From Portulaca oleracea (Eukaryota > Streptophyta > Magnoliopsida > Caryophyllales > Portulacaceae), in the NCBI GenBank assembly GCA_029582165.1, contig CM055875.1, forward strand, positions 24,869,144 to 24,933,143: a stretch of DNA of 64,000 nt, read 5' to 3'. Positions 1 through 11,770 of this stretch are shown here, one piece after another. The notes beneath the pieces are model-generated. The model was not told where the DNA came from. It saw only the letters and a list, made by a program, of their open reading frames with translations, and searched no databases. Numbering within the stretch: position 1 is the stretch's first letter; every line of letters begins with the position of its first letter. Position numbers and translations under genes: made by a program.

Positions 1-134
1 ATATCTAATACATAATGTTCTTTTTTCCGAAAAAATACGCTAAATTCGAAATAGTAATAAATAAAATAAATCTAAAGAGCAAACACAAATTAAATTAAAC
101 AATTTTATCAACCATCATTAAGTTACTTGATTTG

Positions 135-138
<4 letters not shown>

Positions 139-176
<38 letters not shown>
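139..176. repeat. (AT)n microsatellite
   Basis: Uninterrupted AT dinucleotide tract directly abutting the terminal inverted repeat of the foldback element that follows. The first ~138 bases of the window are AT-rich and show nothing else. Confidence 0.95.
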
Positions 177-178
<2 letters not shown>

Positions 179-383
179 GGAATGGATCACGTGAGCATGA
201 GCCTCATATGAGCATGTGAGCATCAAAACATTTCCAGCGGACATCAAGTATTATTTTCATGGACATCAAATATGAACGATGAACATCAAGTTGGATATTT
301 GATGTCCATGAAAATAAAACTTGATGTCCGTGAAATGCTTGATCTTTCACGCTCATATGATACGCTCATGTGATCCATTCCCC
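177..383. mobile_element. Foldback MITE in an (AT)n tract
   Basis: A 207-bp sequence that folds on itself over nearly its whole length. The left end GGGGAATGGATCACGTGAGC is matched by the inverted right end finishing GTGATCCATTCCCC. The inner arms also pair: TTGATGTCC / GGACATCAA blocks lie around a short centre near 280-295. Both flanks are (AT)n, so a target duplication (probably TA) cannot be separated from the microsatellite. It has no coding capacity. It resembles MITEs that insert into TA microsatellites; the superfamily is not determined. Confidence 0.8.
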
Positions 384-425
384 ATATATATATATATATA
401 TATATGAGGCCCATGCTCATGTGAT

Positions 426-470
<45 letters not shown>

Positions 471-480
471 TATATATATA
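384..480. repeat. AT tracts with an orphan copy of the MITE inverted repeat
   Basis: Two AT tracts (384-404 and about 429-480) flank a 24-bp piece at 405-428 that is the reverse complement of the foldback element's left end at 182-205 (22 of 24 bases). It looks like a third half-TIR left by a nested insertion or by repair of a hairpin. Confidence 0.7.
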
Positions 481-3344
481 AACCGGGAAATGAAGTTAAG
501 TCAAACCCATTAAGTTGTTGTGAGACTTTATTTTTATTCCCATCTTCCCATTCCATGGGAAGCAGGATTTTAGAACCAGACTTGACAAGATTCCTGGAAT
601 TTTTGCTCACTCCTAGTTATAGTTGATTGAGCTTTAAAGTTTTAAAACCCTTTAAACCCACTTCCAATACATTTCAAAGAAATACTCATCTAGACAAAAC
701 TATAATTGCTCCCCCCTCTCTCTTACTTTCTCTCTCTGCCTCCCCATTTCTATGTGCCCTGGCACTTGGCCCAGTCATTTGTCTCTTGCAGTGGCGACGA
801 CGTCACCAGTGACAGTCGGCTGGCCGTCGGACTGCCAGCCACCTTTCCCTTCATCTTGCTCTCATTCTTCCAAGATAAAGTAAATTCAAACCCTAGTTAT
901 TCCTTTACAATTTAATTCCTTTACTGTTTAAACTGAAAGAATGTAATTATCTTTTATATTTCCAATTTATAAGTGTATTTTTGTTGTTAGATCATTAATT
1001 GGGGTTGTCTTGGTAATAATTTGGGTATAAAGTATGTTAAATCTTTGTGTATAGTTAATGAATGGGAGGATAATTTGGATGAATTGTGGTTGCATGTTTA
1101 ACTTGATGGCCCCAAACACTCTCAGAATTGACGAGTTAATGTTGAGTTACTCATTACTATGAATGTGGAAATGGTTGTTAGATGATGTAAATTGGGCACA
1201 TGAATTACTGGTAGCCAGGATCTGTTTGCATCCTAATACTATGAAGTAGTCTTATAGAAGGTTCAAACTGTGATTTCCACATTTCAATGGGATAGCAGGC
1301 TTGTTTATATGATGGGTTGTTTAGTGTGAAAGAATTGGTATGAAGAAAAAGGGAACAAGGGGGATGAGTAGCCTTTGTGCATTGATTCAGATCAAGGCAA
1401 AGGAACTGAATAATAACAAAAGCTCCTTAATAGAATTTTTATTTACCGTCTTGAACAAAGCTTTAATAGGGAGGATATTCAGAGCTTAAAAGCTAGAATG
1501 ATTTTGTTTATTACTGGGAAGCAAATGAATTTTCTTACAGCCTTACGTTCTTCATTTCTTTGCACTCCCTGTAATATGTCAAATAGGAAACTTTAGACGT
1601 CATATTGGGGTCCACATGAGTAATCTGAGTTTTCTGGGACAGTTAAGGCACTCCGTCATCAAAATTTTGTTTTGAAATTATAGCCTTAAGTAATAGCTTT
1701 CATATGGTCTTGGAATTTCGGGATTCTGATGAGTACAACCCAAGTTATGGTGTTTTTAACTGGGGTGCATTACGTATATACGATTTTGGAGGCAGTAGCT
1801 TCATGGGAATTTTTAGGTATCAAGCAGATCTTATTAGCCTAAGTATTCAACATAACAGTTATAGTACGCTTCGCAAGTTTTTCGGAATGAGGTCTTATGC
1901 ATTCATCGGATGTCGGAGTGAAAAGTTATGACCCATCAAAGTAAGGCTCCCAACCATGTCAAAACCAGAATTTTAATTCAACGAGCCTTCTTCAAAGCCA
2001 ACTTCCGGTGGCTTCCAAACCTATTCTGAATTTGCGGCCAACATGAAAGTTTTACGCCGCCCTTCAAGCTTCCCATAGATTGCTAGCACACATCTATACG
2101 ATATCTATTCTTTAAGTTATGAATTCTCAAAGTCCCCTTCTCGAACTAAAATTTATGCAGGCCAGCCCTCTTCTTTGGCCATTTTTCAGCATTTACACTC
2201 ATTTTCGGCCTTAACTCTTAACTAGAGAGTAGTAGAACTTATTTTTAGCTTTCAAAAAAGTCCTCTTATGAAATTTTTAGAGGTCTATAGAGGAAGTTAT
2301 GCCTTCCGCAAATTTATTGCAAAGTCCTAAAAATTCTCCAATCTTTTAATTAAAAGTTAACTTTCATTAAGTTAATTTGGAGATTCCCTCCTTACCAAGA
2401 ACCCAATTTAACCTATTTCATTGTTCTTATCTCAAATGTGGTCCAAGAGGTCGTTGCTGCTCCCTGTTCGAGTTTAGTCAAACTTTCAAGTCGCTTTATT
2501 TGCGGGTTCAAAGGTACGCATGTTGTCTATACTTTACCAAGACTCACTTAGTTGAGTTCAAGTAAGCAAGTTTATTAAGTTTAGTGTGATTAACTAATGT
2601 TTTACATGTTTTCTCACGCAAATGTTGCCCTGACCCAAGTTACTTGTGCCCTTAGTGCACTACCCAAGTCAATACCTGGCCAAAGTCAACTAGACCTTCC
2701 GATCGGTCCGGGTATGCGCATACGTAGGCTTACCCCGATGATCACAAGAAGAGGACCATTCAGATAATAATAATCCGGCAAGCAAGTTTTTAAGTGTTAC
2801 TTTATTTTCATTTGTATTTGTTTTTAAATGAATTGAAATGCGTGAAATAAAGTGAATTGCTTAAATTTATTTATTATATAGAGGTATGCCTATTGAGTTT
2901 CGACTCATTTGCGAAATTGTTTTTTTTTATGTTTTGTTTTAGGTGATGCTCCTAGTATGGATAACCCAAGAATCGCTAAGAAGTCGAATCAGATTGGAGA
3001 ATAGAAGGTTCCTTTGTTTTAAAGAAGTCATCTTTCACCTTTAGCGTATATGTTGGATAGTTGGCTATATAAGAGTCTTTAAAATATATGATCTTTGGGT
3101 GTTGGGTTTAATATATTGTCTTGGAAGAGTGATATGTTGATCTTAAGTTAGTATGGTGTATATGTTGTGATATATTAATATGCATTTCAACTTTGGGAAT
3201 GTTAGTTGCAAACTGTGTTTTGTTAGCCTTGTCCATGATCATGGACGGCGGTAATGCCTTCAGATGATAATTTCGGCTGCACTAATCATTGAGTTATAAG
3301 GTGTTTAGTAATAATTTGATGATTATGAATCTAGGAGTGTTACA
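481..3344 (+). mobile_element. Long non-coding LTR-like unit, copy 1
   Basis: No protein is credible here. About 1590-2370 is clearly homologous, inverted, to 46190-46960. The 3' part shares architecture with the element at 27244-29424. It has a splice-donor-like AAGGTACGCA at 2511, a splice-acceptor-like T-rich tract ending in AG at 2942, a GGCGGTAATGCC box at 3247-3258, and an end in GTGTTACA at 3344. The box-to-end distance is about 100 bp in both copies. The CT-rich stretch at 700-790 resembles a 5' UTR. The left end is not seen; 481 is only the end of the AT tract. LTRs of some plant gypsy elements begin TGTAACACC and end in its complement, so a solo LTR is the best guess. Confidence 0.5.
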
Positions 3345-4469
3345 TTTTCTCGACCCGAACCCGAAATATATCGAACCCGAAAAACCCCTAAATTAGCAGG
3401 TCAAACCTGACCCGCCCATTTGACCCGGAAACTTTATTTTTATGTTCAAATCTTTAGAATTTGTGACTTTTCGTTGGAATTCATGACTATTAAACTATAA
3501 CTGCAACTCATTCATGTGTTTTTTCTCTAATTTAAGTTGAAATATTTACAATAATCTATCAGTATTAGAAGATAATTATATTTTATTATGATTGTACCAA
3601 AAATAATATTTAAAAACAAATTTTTTAAAAGAAAAAGCGGAAAAAGGTGGCAATTCATAACCCGTTTGGCTTACTCAAACCGGAATACACCGCCCGTATT
3701 TACGTGAACTCGAAATACACTCGGCCCGTATTTACCCGAACCCGATATACGACTGATTCGTAACCCACCCACCTGCTCGAATTGACAAGTCTAGTCACCA
3801 GTGTTGGATTTTACGAGGCTTTTGTTTTGGGGGTCGAGGGAAGTATTTAATTCTGTGTTTTTTTATCCGGAAACAAACATGACTTAAGAAATGTTTAACG
3901 TTTCAATATTTATTAATAAATTTGTAATTAGAAAAATATATTTTATAATTTTATGTTAAGTAAAAAATAAATGATTAATATTAAAGTTAATTGAAAAGTG
4001 TATAGATAAGATTCATTTTAGTTATGGTGGTTGTCAAAGTTAAAAACCACTGCAAAAATATCCATATAATATAGTATTTAGGTCATATCAGAGTGATAGA
4101 AGCGACCAGTATTATTAGTGTCTTTAACTAACAATTATAAATATCTAACTATTAAAAGCAAACGAAAATAAAATAAAACACAATAACAATTATAAATTTT
4201 ATGTACCAAAAATAATAAATAGTTACTAAAAGAATAGTATAAATATTCTCAAATGGTACGTAGTAAAAGATTCTCACAGTTAAAACTTTAAAACATAAAT
4301 ATTAGATATTGATATTTAGACATGTATATTGCATGAGACAATAATAGAACTCGTATTGTTATAAAAATGTATATATATTTTATTATTGAATAATTGTATT
4401 CATATTTTCTAACAATTTTTTAAAAAGAAAAAGATTTAATTATTCACAGTATTTTCTAATACTTTAAAT

Positions 4470-4472
<3 letters not shown>
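3345..4472. other. Degenerate CCCGAA-rich tract and AT-rich spacer
   Basis: 3345-3796 carries repeated CCCGAACCCG and CCCGTATTTAC words like those inside hAT-type MITEs elsewhere in the window. A weak inverted end (TCTAG at 3792-3796) suggests a decayed copy, but no target duplication is visible. 3797-4472 is AT-rich and shows nothing. Confidence 0.35.

Positions 4473-4522
<50 letters not shown>
4473..4522. repeat. (AT)n microsatellite
   Basis: About 25 AT repeats next to the left inverted repeat of the following MITE. Confidence 0.95.
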
Positions 4523-4523
<1 letters not shown>

Positions 4524-4528
<5 letters not shown>

Positions 4529-4725
4529 TGGATTCTAATAATCCATACTTTTGTCAATTGGACAATAATAATCTCTACTATCACTTGTTTTCTGACTCGG
4601 TGGTGGTGCGTCGGGGTAGTGGTGTCGGTGGTGTAGCGGAGGTGTAGCGAGGTTAGAGAGGAAGAAAGAAGAAGGGGGAAGGAAGGAAGGAGGAAGGAGG
4701 TGGTGGGGCGTTGCCTATTGGGGTC

Positions 4726-4780
<55 letters not shown>

Positions 4781-4802
4781 TTGGGTGTTGGGGTTGGCAG
4801 GA

Positions 4803-4836
<34 letters not shown>

Positions 4837-5099
4837 GGGTTGGGTGCCAACTAAGTAAATAAAAAAAGAAAAAAATATGTGTTTATATTTTATTTTAGTC
4901 TGATATGACATCCACATAGATGGTCAATGCGGTAAAAAACAAGCCCACCATGACAAGTCAGAAAACCACCGAGTCACCACCACTCAACTCGGCGGCGTCC
5001 TACTCAAATCCAATTTTTTTTTTTGGACCACCAGAATACAAAGTGATAGTAGGGATTATTATTGTCCAATTGGCAAAAGTAGGAATTAGTAGAGTTTTT
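4524..5099. mobile_element. MITE with ~60-bp inverted repeats
   Basis: The left arm 4524-4588 and right arm 5038-5099 are inverted copies. Both carry CAATTGGACAATAATAAT followed by CTACTATCAC. The interior (~450 bp) is non-coding and holds the GA/G tracts listed next. The element sits between an (AT)n tract and a second MITE that starts within a few bases of its right end. The superfamily is not determined. Confidence 0.75.
4728..4839. repeat. (GA)n and poly-G microsatellites
   Basis: (GA)n at about 4728-4776 and 4803-4826, then a G run to 4839. Polypurine DNA inside the MITE. Reading frames across it give only Ser/Leu repeats and are not genes. Confidence 0.95.
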
Positions 5100-5100
5100 A

Positions 5101-5654
5101 GATGATAATGTAACAACCTTTGGGGGTGTTGGATTGTAATATACCAACCTTTACTATTGGAATCAATATCCATGACCTTTATACCTAGGTGACATTATTA
5201 TACCAACAGTAACTAAAGGGGTGGTGAACCCGTCTCCATGCACGCTAACATGGTTGGCGAATGGAAAAAAATTGTCCCTAGCCAATGACTTAGTTAACCC
5301 CTTAGTTTTTCTCACTAACCCCCATTACAAGACATTGGTTGGTTGTGTTTCACGTCAGAATGAAGACTGGTTCACCACCCCGTTAATCACTGTGTTAAGG
5401 CCGATTTTTTTTTTAACGTGAGTTGGTGAAAAAAATGGAGGGGTTAACGGAGTTATTGGGCAATGACTGATTATTTTTTTCCTCCATTTGTCACGCCATA
5501 ATCAAGACCAATTAACTAGTTACCACCTTCTTAGTCATTGTTGGTATAATAATCTCACCTAAGTATAAAGGTTATGGATATTGTTGTCCAATAATAAAGG
5601 TCGGTATATTACAATTCAATACCCTCAAAGGTGAGTATATTGTCATCCAATATC

Positions 5655-5656
<2 letters not shown>
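5101..5656. mobile_element. MITE with ~110-bp inverted repeats, copy 1
   Basis: The left end (ATGATAATGTAACAACC, then GGATTGTAATATACCAACC) is repeated inverted at the right end. Landmarks are TATACCAACA near 5200 and TGTTGGTATA near 5540. A full second copy lies at 49975-50535, which confirms the unit. It is non-coding and ~555 bp long. An AT tract (5657-5700) follows. Confidence 0.8.

Positions 5657-5701
<45 letters not shown>
5657..5701. repeat. (AT)n microsatellite
   Basis: AT tract directly abutting the inverted repeat of the 5.3-kb element at 5702. Confidence 0.95.
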
Positions 5702-5704
<3 letters not shown>

Positions 5705-7134
5705 AACGGATCTAGTAGGAAGGGAATTCAGGTAGGAAGGTAGGAAGAAAAGATCCTAGCCGTGCAATTTAATCCAACACTCTCGATCGATTTTACACAC
5801 ATGTGCCAAACTGATGAAAACCACTGTTATATATTACAAAAACAACTAGTGGTTTTGGAGAAAAAAAAAAGAAAAAAAAGAATCCGTTTGTTGGAGTGAA
5901 AAACGGATAGTATCAGGGGAGGGATTGAAGGCTTATTTATTCTGGCCAAAAATAGAATATTGCATGCTATAGCTGTTCTAGACAGATTCATCCACAATCA
6001 AACGCATTACACTGATCGAACGCAATGAATTCAAGGCAAACAATTCAAATATCGTACGTGCAAATCAAGTAAAATGTCATCAAACAGGTACGATAGTATA
6101 TAATGATTATTGTTTTGTCGATGTTCATGTTCGGCGGGATATGTCCAGTACTTGTTAGTCGGGATATGTATGTCGCCGGAATGGGGTTAAAGGTGGAGGG
6201 ATGGGAGTGCGTGAAGTGCTGTATGTTGTATCATAATCGGTGTTGCATCGTCATGTGTTTTCTTATACGCATGAGTTAGGTCGACAATGATAGACCATCG
6301 GTTTCTGAAGACAAATATAAACAACATGTATTGTTGATTGTATGTGCATTGATTACACACTTTGCATATGTGGACAACAATGGTGAGATCGGAGAAGAAA
6401 TATGTGCTGGATTTCAGTGCAATCAAAAAATTTATTGTCAACGTTGTCCATAAATATAATTTATGTGGGAGCATAAATATGTGCCTGATTTCAGTGCATA
6501 TCAAAAAATTTATCGTCAACGTTATCCATAAATCTAATGTATGTGGTTATTGTTTGATATATTTCAGTGCCATAAAAAATATATGATGTGATCATAGACA
6601 CTGCATGTGTGGATACAAAAGGTAGGCGATATCATAAACATTGTCAACAAACATTGTATGTGTGGACAATGTTTGTGGGTAATGCACGTGTAATGGACTG
6701 TCCATACCGACATACATTGTTTGTAATGGCATGTGCGTTTGCATTATATTTATGTTAAGGCATTTTATGTATTGTCAACATTGTTTATAAAATATATATA
6801 TGTGTGGACACCACTTGGTGAAATTCAGTGCAGTAAAATATAAATACATTGACCACACACATTGCATGTGTGGACATAAAAGTTGGGGGGAGGGGTGTCC
6901 TACACATTGTCCACAAACATTATATATGTGGATATGTACGGGAGTGCATACACGTGTAGTGGACTGTCCATCCCAACATTCAGTGTTCATACTATTATAC
7001 GTTCATGTAATGACACGTGCGATTGTATCATATTGATGGTAAGACATTTGATGTGTAGTGAGATAATGGAATGATTTTCTTTCTTTTTTTGTGTTCCATG
7101 TAGTGTCGTGGGGGGTAGCTAGCACAGCTATGTA

Positions 7135-7737
7135 GCGGCACCACCTATACCAGACAGCGACGAGTCAAGCGTGACAATATACTGGCCAAGGTGTGATGAT
7201 GAAACAATTATACCGTGCATAGGGAAATGGTTCAACACGTTAGAAGATACCAAGTTGTTTTATGAGAAGTATGCAATAGCGGCTGGTTTTAGTGTGCGTA
7301 GAGGTACGCACATAATCGAGAGGATTGAAAGGGGCAGGGAGTGGAAGTATTTTTACTGCTCACGCGAAGGACACATGCGCAAGAAGAACGATGCTTTCGA
7401 GACTGTAGTATCAAACAGACATAACACATACGTTGGGAAGGGGAAGGGTGTTGCCAACAACGCTGATGACATGACTCAGAAGACACCCTCTACGAGACGT
7501 AGGGTGGCAGAGACTCGAGTGGGGTGTGAAACATTCATGGCGGTGCGTACTGCAAAAAATGGCATTGGTTATGTGGTGCTCAGACTTACTCTGTCACACA
7601 CCTACCCGTTGATGACCCCCAGCCGAACTCATTTCAACAAGACAGCGAGGCGGGTCACTTCGTTGCAAAGGATCTTGTCAACCAATTCAACCTCGCCAAC
7701 ACTATGGGCAAAGGATGAGATCAAATACACACTTTAA
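7135..7737 (+). pseudogene. FAR1/FHY3-type DNA-binding domain exon (MULE-derived)
   Basis: The frame has no ATG at a sensible place and follows a T-rich stretch ending in TAG near 7102, so it is read as an internal or only surviving exon. Counted from 7171, FYEKYA is at residues 30-35 and GFSVR at 39-43. A zinc-ligand cysteine in YCSREG is at 63, a second in RVGCETF at 119, and SHTYPL at 142-147. FAR1 domains are WRKY-GCM1-type zinc fingers of MULE-derived transcription factors and transposases. The last motif is normally H-x-H; here it is H143-x-Y145, so one zinc ligand appears lost. The frame ends soon after the domain with no MULE transposase or SWIM domain. The domain call is firm; function is doubtful. 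Confidence 0.7.
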
Positions 7738-8900
7738 TTTACAATGTTCACTATAAGACACAGTTGATCACAATCCAATAAAGTGTGGTCATACACACAG
7801 TGGAATTCCACAAGTTTATCCCGACCATTCATTGGAAGAAGGCATGTCAGTCGACCATTATGGAACATAAAGAACATATAAGACATGAGTATAGTGTTCA
7901 AAATATATTAGTATTTAAAGATGATAATATTCGTTGACTGATCACACAACAATACAGTGTGGACACGTCAATAATAGAGATCGGTCCAAAAGCATGTACC
8001 ATGGATCATGATCAATTGAACAAAAAAAAAAAAAGAATACTAAACGTTCGCACATCAAGAGGGCGTATCAGTCGGCCACAATGGAAACATAAAGACCGTA
8101 TAAGACATACGTGTCAGTCCAAGATACATAAGCATTAAAATATGAAAATATGGGCAAAGGATGGGATCAAATGCACACTTTACTTGACAATGTTCACTAC
8201 AAGAACACAGTTGACCATAGGCCAATAAAGTGTGATCATACACACAGTGGACTTCCACGAGTTTATGACGGTCATCCATTGGAGGCATTAAAATGAAATA
8301 TACTCAATTACAAAAAATTAAAACAAAAAAAAGGACCAAAAGGGCGTATTAGTCGGCCAACATGGAAGATAACGACTGTATAAGACATGTGTATGATGTC
8401 CACGATATAAAGTATTTAAACACGACAATATTATTTGCCTGATCACAAACCAGAATCGATTGGTCATTCACACAGTAGAGTTCTGTCCATAAGCTTACTA
8501 TGTCCACTCACCGGATGCATTACAATGGAACATACTCAATTTGGAAAAAAAAGGCAAAAAGAAGCCACAACAAAGGGGCATATCAGTCGACCATTATGGA
8601 ACACAAAGAACAGATAAAACATGAGTTTGGTGTTCAAAATATATTAGTATTTAAATATGACCATATTCGTTGACCGATCACAGAGAAGTAAAGTGTGGAC
8701 ACATCATAATAGATATCGATCCAGAAGCATGTACCATGAATCATGATCAATAGAAGAAAAAAAACACAGAGACCAACGTTTGCAAGTCAAGCGGAAGACA
8801 GTATAAGGCATGCATATGAATCCAAGATACCTAAGCATTAAAATACGACAACATTTCTTGTCTGACCACAGTATACTAACATAATATTTACTGATCACAG
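7706..8900. repeat. Imperfect long tandem/interspersed repeats inside the TIR element
   Basis: A block starting GGGCAAAGGATGAGATCAAA at 7706 recurs at 8151 (~445-bp period). The block 7848-8150 recurs at about 8578-8860, sharing TCAGTCGACCATTATGGAAC and AGCATGTACCATG. These are duplications of non-coding sequence with no gene. Confidence 0.75.
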
Positions 8901-9177
8901 TATATTAAACTGTGGTCATACATACATTTCAACTCACAACGTCATGAATTTGGTCAATCAAAGGTTGCTATATCACAAAAACCTCGATCGTTACATAGTG
9001 TTCACATCAAAACAAAGTTCTTCATACTGCTAATTTCTAAAACACATTGTTGCCAACAAAATCTTAAAAATCATGACCCGCGTCCCGTCCAACGATATAC
9101 ATGACGACCAAACCCCATAGATGACGATCTTGATGCATCATAAGTTGTTCGCATTTGGATTGATGGTTCGAGATGTC

Positions 9178-9320
9178 CTTCACCGACCGACATTCCCAAA
9201 CACACGTTCCCTCTTTGAGTTTTCTTTATGCATGGCCAAGTCATAACAGTAGTGGATGCGGAGTGAGCGCACCTTAATTTGATTTTCGCATCTGGTTTGG
9301 TAATCAAATACATTAGTTGT
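9178..9320 (-). pseudogene. Coding-like exon fragment sharing a motif with 12909-13085
   Basis: The minus-strand reading contains RSLRIHYCYDLAMHKENS. The plus-strand exon at 12909 contains KSLHMHYCYDFAVHKENS. Conservation of amino acids over a strong block in two elements, with different flanks, suggests a once-coding exon. A frame break follows. I do not recognise the family. Confidence 0.4.
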
Positions 9321-11011
9321 CACAGCAATTTGTAAGGGACATGCGGGGACAACCGCATACAGACACATGAAACAAAAAATTAGCAACAAGATTAAGAGGT
9401 ATGTACGTACTTAGGTCGTGTCGTCCCATTGAAACCCTATGAGCTAGTTTCTTGTCTGACCAAAAGACATTTCCATGTGGCGCATACAATGCACCCGACT
9501 GTCGTTCCCCTGATCGTTGAACCCCCATCCCATCACGGGCCTCTTCCTTTAACTATCACCGATGATCATGTTAGCGAACGGATTCCCCACGTGTGACAGG
9601 AATTTCCGGACCATGTCAGGTTTTGTGCATACCAGCAGGAACATAAAGCAAGCAGACCGTATTTGGACATATGTGGTCAAGATAATACGTGCTTTTGTAC
9701 TATAACACATACTAAATTCACTATGTACTAACTTTGTGTACCAGATGGATGACCTATATGGCCATCATATATTACTGACCACATTATGTTCTATGTGGAC
9801 AATGTGCCAAAGATGATCAATATGAACAATATACACTACTGACCACAATATACTATCTGTGGTCACTGTGCGTAACAGTACGTGGCCCATGTCAGGAAGT
9901 GTGCACACCAACAGGAATATAAAGCAAGCAGAACGCATCAGGATACATGTGGTCAAGAAGATACGTGCTTTTATACCATATCACATGCTAAATGCACCAT
10001 ATTATTGACCAAAGTATGTTCTGTGTGGACAATGTACCAAAGATGATCAATATGTGAACGATATACACTACTGACCACAATATGTTATGTGTGGACAATC
10101 CCCCCTTCCACCCTCCCCTACCCCCCACCCCTACAAATCACATGAAATAGTACCGTGGTTAGCTTACTTACTTGGTATCTGACCCCTCGTCGATGACATT
10201 GCCACATGTCTCTTCCTCTATGCTTGTTCTCTATAACGAATTAACCAAAAACATAAACATCATACTCTGTTTACTGTACAAACTCAGGCGAGTGACAATT
10301 AAATGTACAACCAACGAGCACAAAAACCCCATCATTCACCTCGAAAGTTCGGGCCATCGACATTGTTGCGACTGTATCGTCGAGTAACGACGACAATTCT
10401 CACTGCATTGCAAAAAATTCCAGCGACCTTGAGCAAGAGTCTGAAATTCGATCATGGTGGGACAAAAAACTTTAAAAATCATGCAAGCCTTCGTTATCTT
10501 CTTCCTTCTCTCTCCAAACCAATGATGTATTATCGAACAAACGACGAAAGAACTCAGGAGGTGAACCCCAACCACAGAAACATGATCTCTCACCTCATTC
10601 ATCCTTGCCGTCGACCTTGCTGCAGAATTCCGGTAAAAAAAAAAACAGGCGAGAAATTGCGTTTGGGCGTTCCGGTGAGGTTGAGCAAGAATGCGAACTA
10701 CACTGAAAAACCCTAAAAATTTGCTGGAACTTTCTATTCTTCTTTCTCTCTCCAAATCAACGGTGTTGATACTCTGCAAATACACTCAATTGTATTTTGG
10801 AAAAAAAACTGAAATTGGAGCCTCCACATCCCGTTAAAAATGCATGCGTTTTTCTATTTTATTATTATTTTTTTCAATTTGTGGCACAGGTGTGGGCGGT
10901 TTGGAATAATCACAAGTGGTTTTAATCCTATGCATTGGATCAGATTTGGACGGCTGAGATCTTCCCTTCCTACCTTCCTACCTTATGTTCCTTCCTACTG
11001 GATCCGTTCCC
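9321..11011. other. Right half of the TIR element, non-coding
   Basis: 9590-10110 contains two tandem-like copies of a block with AAAGCAAGCAGA, GATACGTGCTTTT and AAAGATGATCAATATG, each rich in GTGGACAATG or TGACCACA words. 10110-10930 shows nothing identifiable; the short reading frames look random. The right inverted repeat occupies about 10940-11011. Confidence 0.5.
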
Positions 11012-11062
<51 letters not shown>

Positions 11063-11070
11063 TATATATA
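11012..11070. repeat. (AT)n-(GT)n compound microsatellite
   Basis: AT repeats followed by about 17 GT repeats. This lies between the right end of the 5.3-kb element and the hAT element. Confidence 0.95.
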
Positions 11071-11078
11071 CATATACA

Positions 11079-11758
11079 CAGGGGCGGAGCCAGAATATTA
11101 TGATAGGGTGGGCCATTATACGACAATTTTTATATTCAACAATGCCATTCAATATACGCAAAATATGAAATAAATTAAAAGGAAAACATTAACTTATTAA
11201 TGAGATGTCAAAATATGCAAATTGCTCTCATTAATAAACATCATGACACAAGTTCATATAATTGACATTTTTCTTAAGAGAAAATTTATTAATTTATTGA
11301 CAGATCATAGAATGTTTATAATTAAATTGTATTACTTTATAAGAAAATATATCAGAAAACATATTTTTTTTTTTAAAAAAAAGAATAATCAAAGTCTAAA
11401 AGTGAAGATGTGATGTTGAATATTTTTGAAAGAATAGTAATTGTACTCATGAAAAAAAACAATCAAAGAACTGTATCAAAGGGAAATATAAAAGTAATTT
11501 TTAATTTATAAAAAAAAAAGAAATGCATGATGAGCTAGAGAGAGGGCATGGTCATTACAAAAAAAAAAAAAAAAAATGTGCCATCAATAGGATTCAAACA
11601 CCAGACGCGTGCTGTTGTAAGGGGCAGAAACAAGCTGTTTTACAGCTGATTGCCATTAAGCTGTGATATTTTCAATGCATTGTTTAGCAACATTTAATAC
11701 ATATTCCAGCCATAGACTGGGCCATGGCCCCCCCTAACCCCCCTTGGATCCGCCCTTG
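11079..11758. mobile_element. Non-autonomous hAT-type element with 8-bp TSD
   Basis: The element begins CAGGGGCGGAGCC and ends GGATCCGCCCTTG, imperfect inverted repeats of about 13 bp. It is flanked by the perfect 8-bp direct repeat CATATACA (11071-11078 and 11759-11766). An 8-bp TSD and CAGGG-type ends are hallmarks of hAT. The 680-bp AT-rich interior has no coding potential. Confidence 0.8.
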
Positions 11759-11770
11759 CATATACATATA

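Larger units (their letters stand above)
5702..11011. mobile_element. 5.3-kb TIR element, Mutator-like, with FAR1-type exon
   Basis: The left end GGGAACGGATCTAGTAGGAA is matched by the inverted right end finishing CTACTGGATCCGTTCCC. Similarity continues through GGTAGGAAGGTAGGAAG for roughly 75-100 bp. Both ends abut AT tracts. The interior holds a FAR1-type DNA-binding exon (7135-7737), long imperfect tandem repeats (7706-8900), a second coding-like exon on the minus strand (9178-9320), and many TGTGGACA/TGACCACA words. No transposase catalytic domain is recognisable, so it is probably a decayed or non-autonomous derivative. Assignment to Mutator-like elements rests on the FAR1 domain. Confidence 0.65.

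Noticed and set aside
353..610. Reading frame with Tyr-Ile repeats
   Set aside because: It is translation of the (AT)n microsatellite.
1704..1931. 75-codon frame
   Set aside because: Lies in the non-coding LTR-like unit; the homologous region at 46.8 kb does not keep the frame.
4456..4917. 153-codon minus-strand frame rich in Ser-Leu
   Set aside because: Translation of (GA)n and (AT)n tracts inside a MITE.
10303..10785. 137- and 149-codon overlapping frames on opposite strands
   Set aside because: No recognisable domain, opposite-strand overlap, inside non-coding TIR element sequence.
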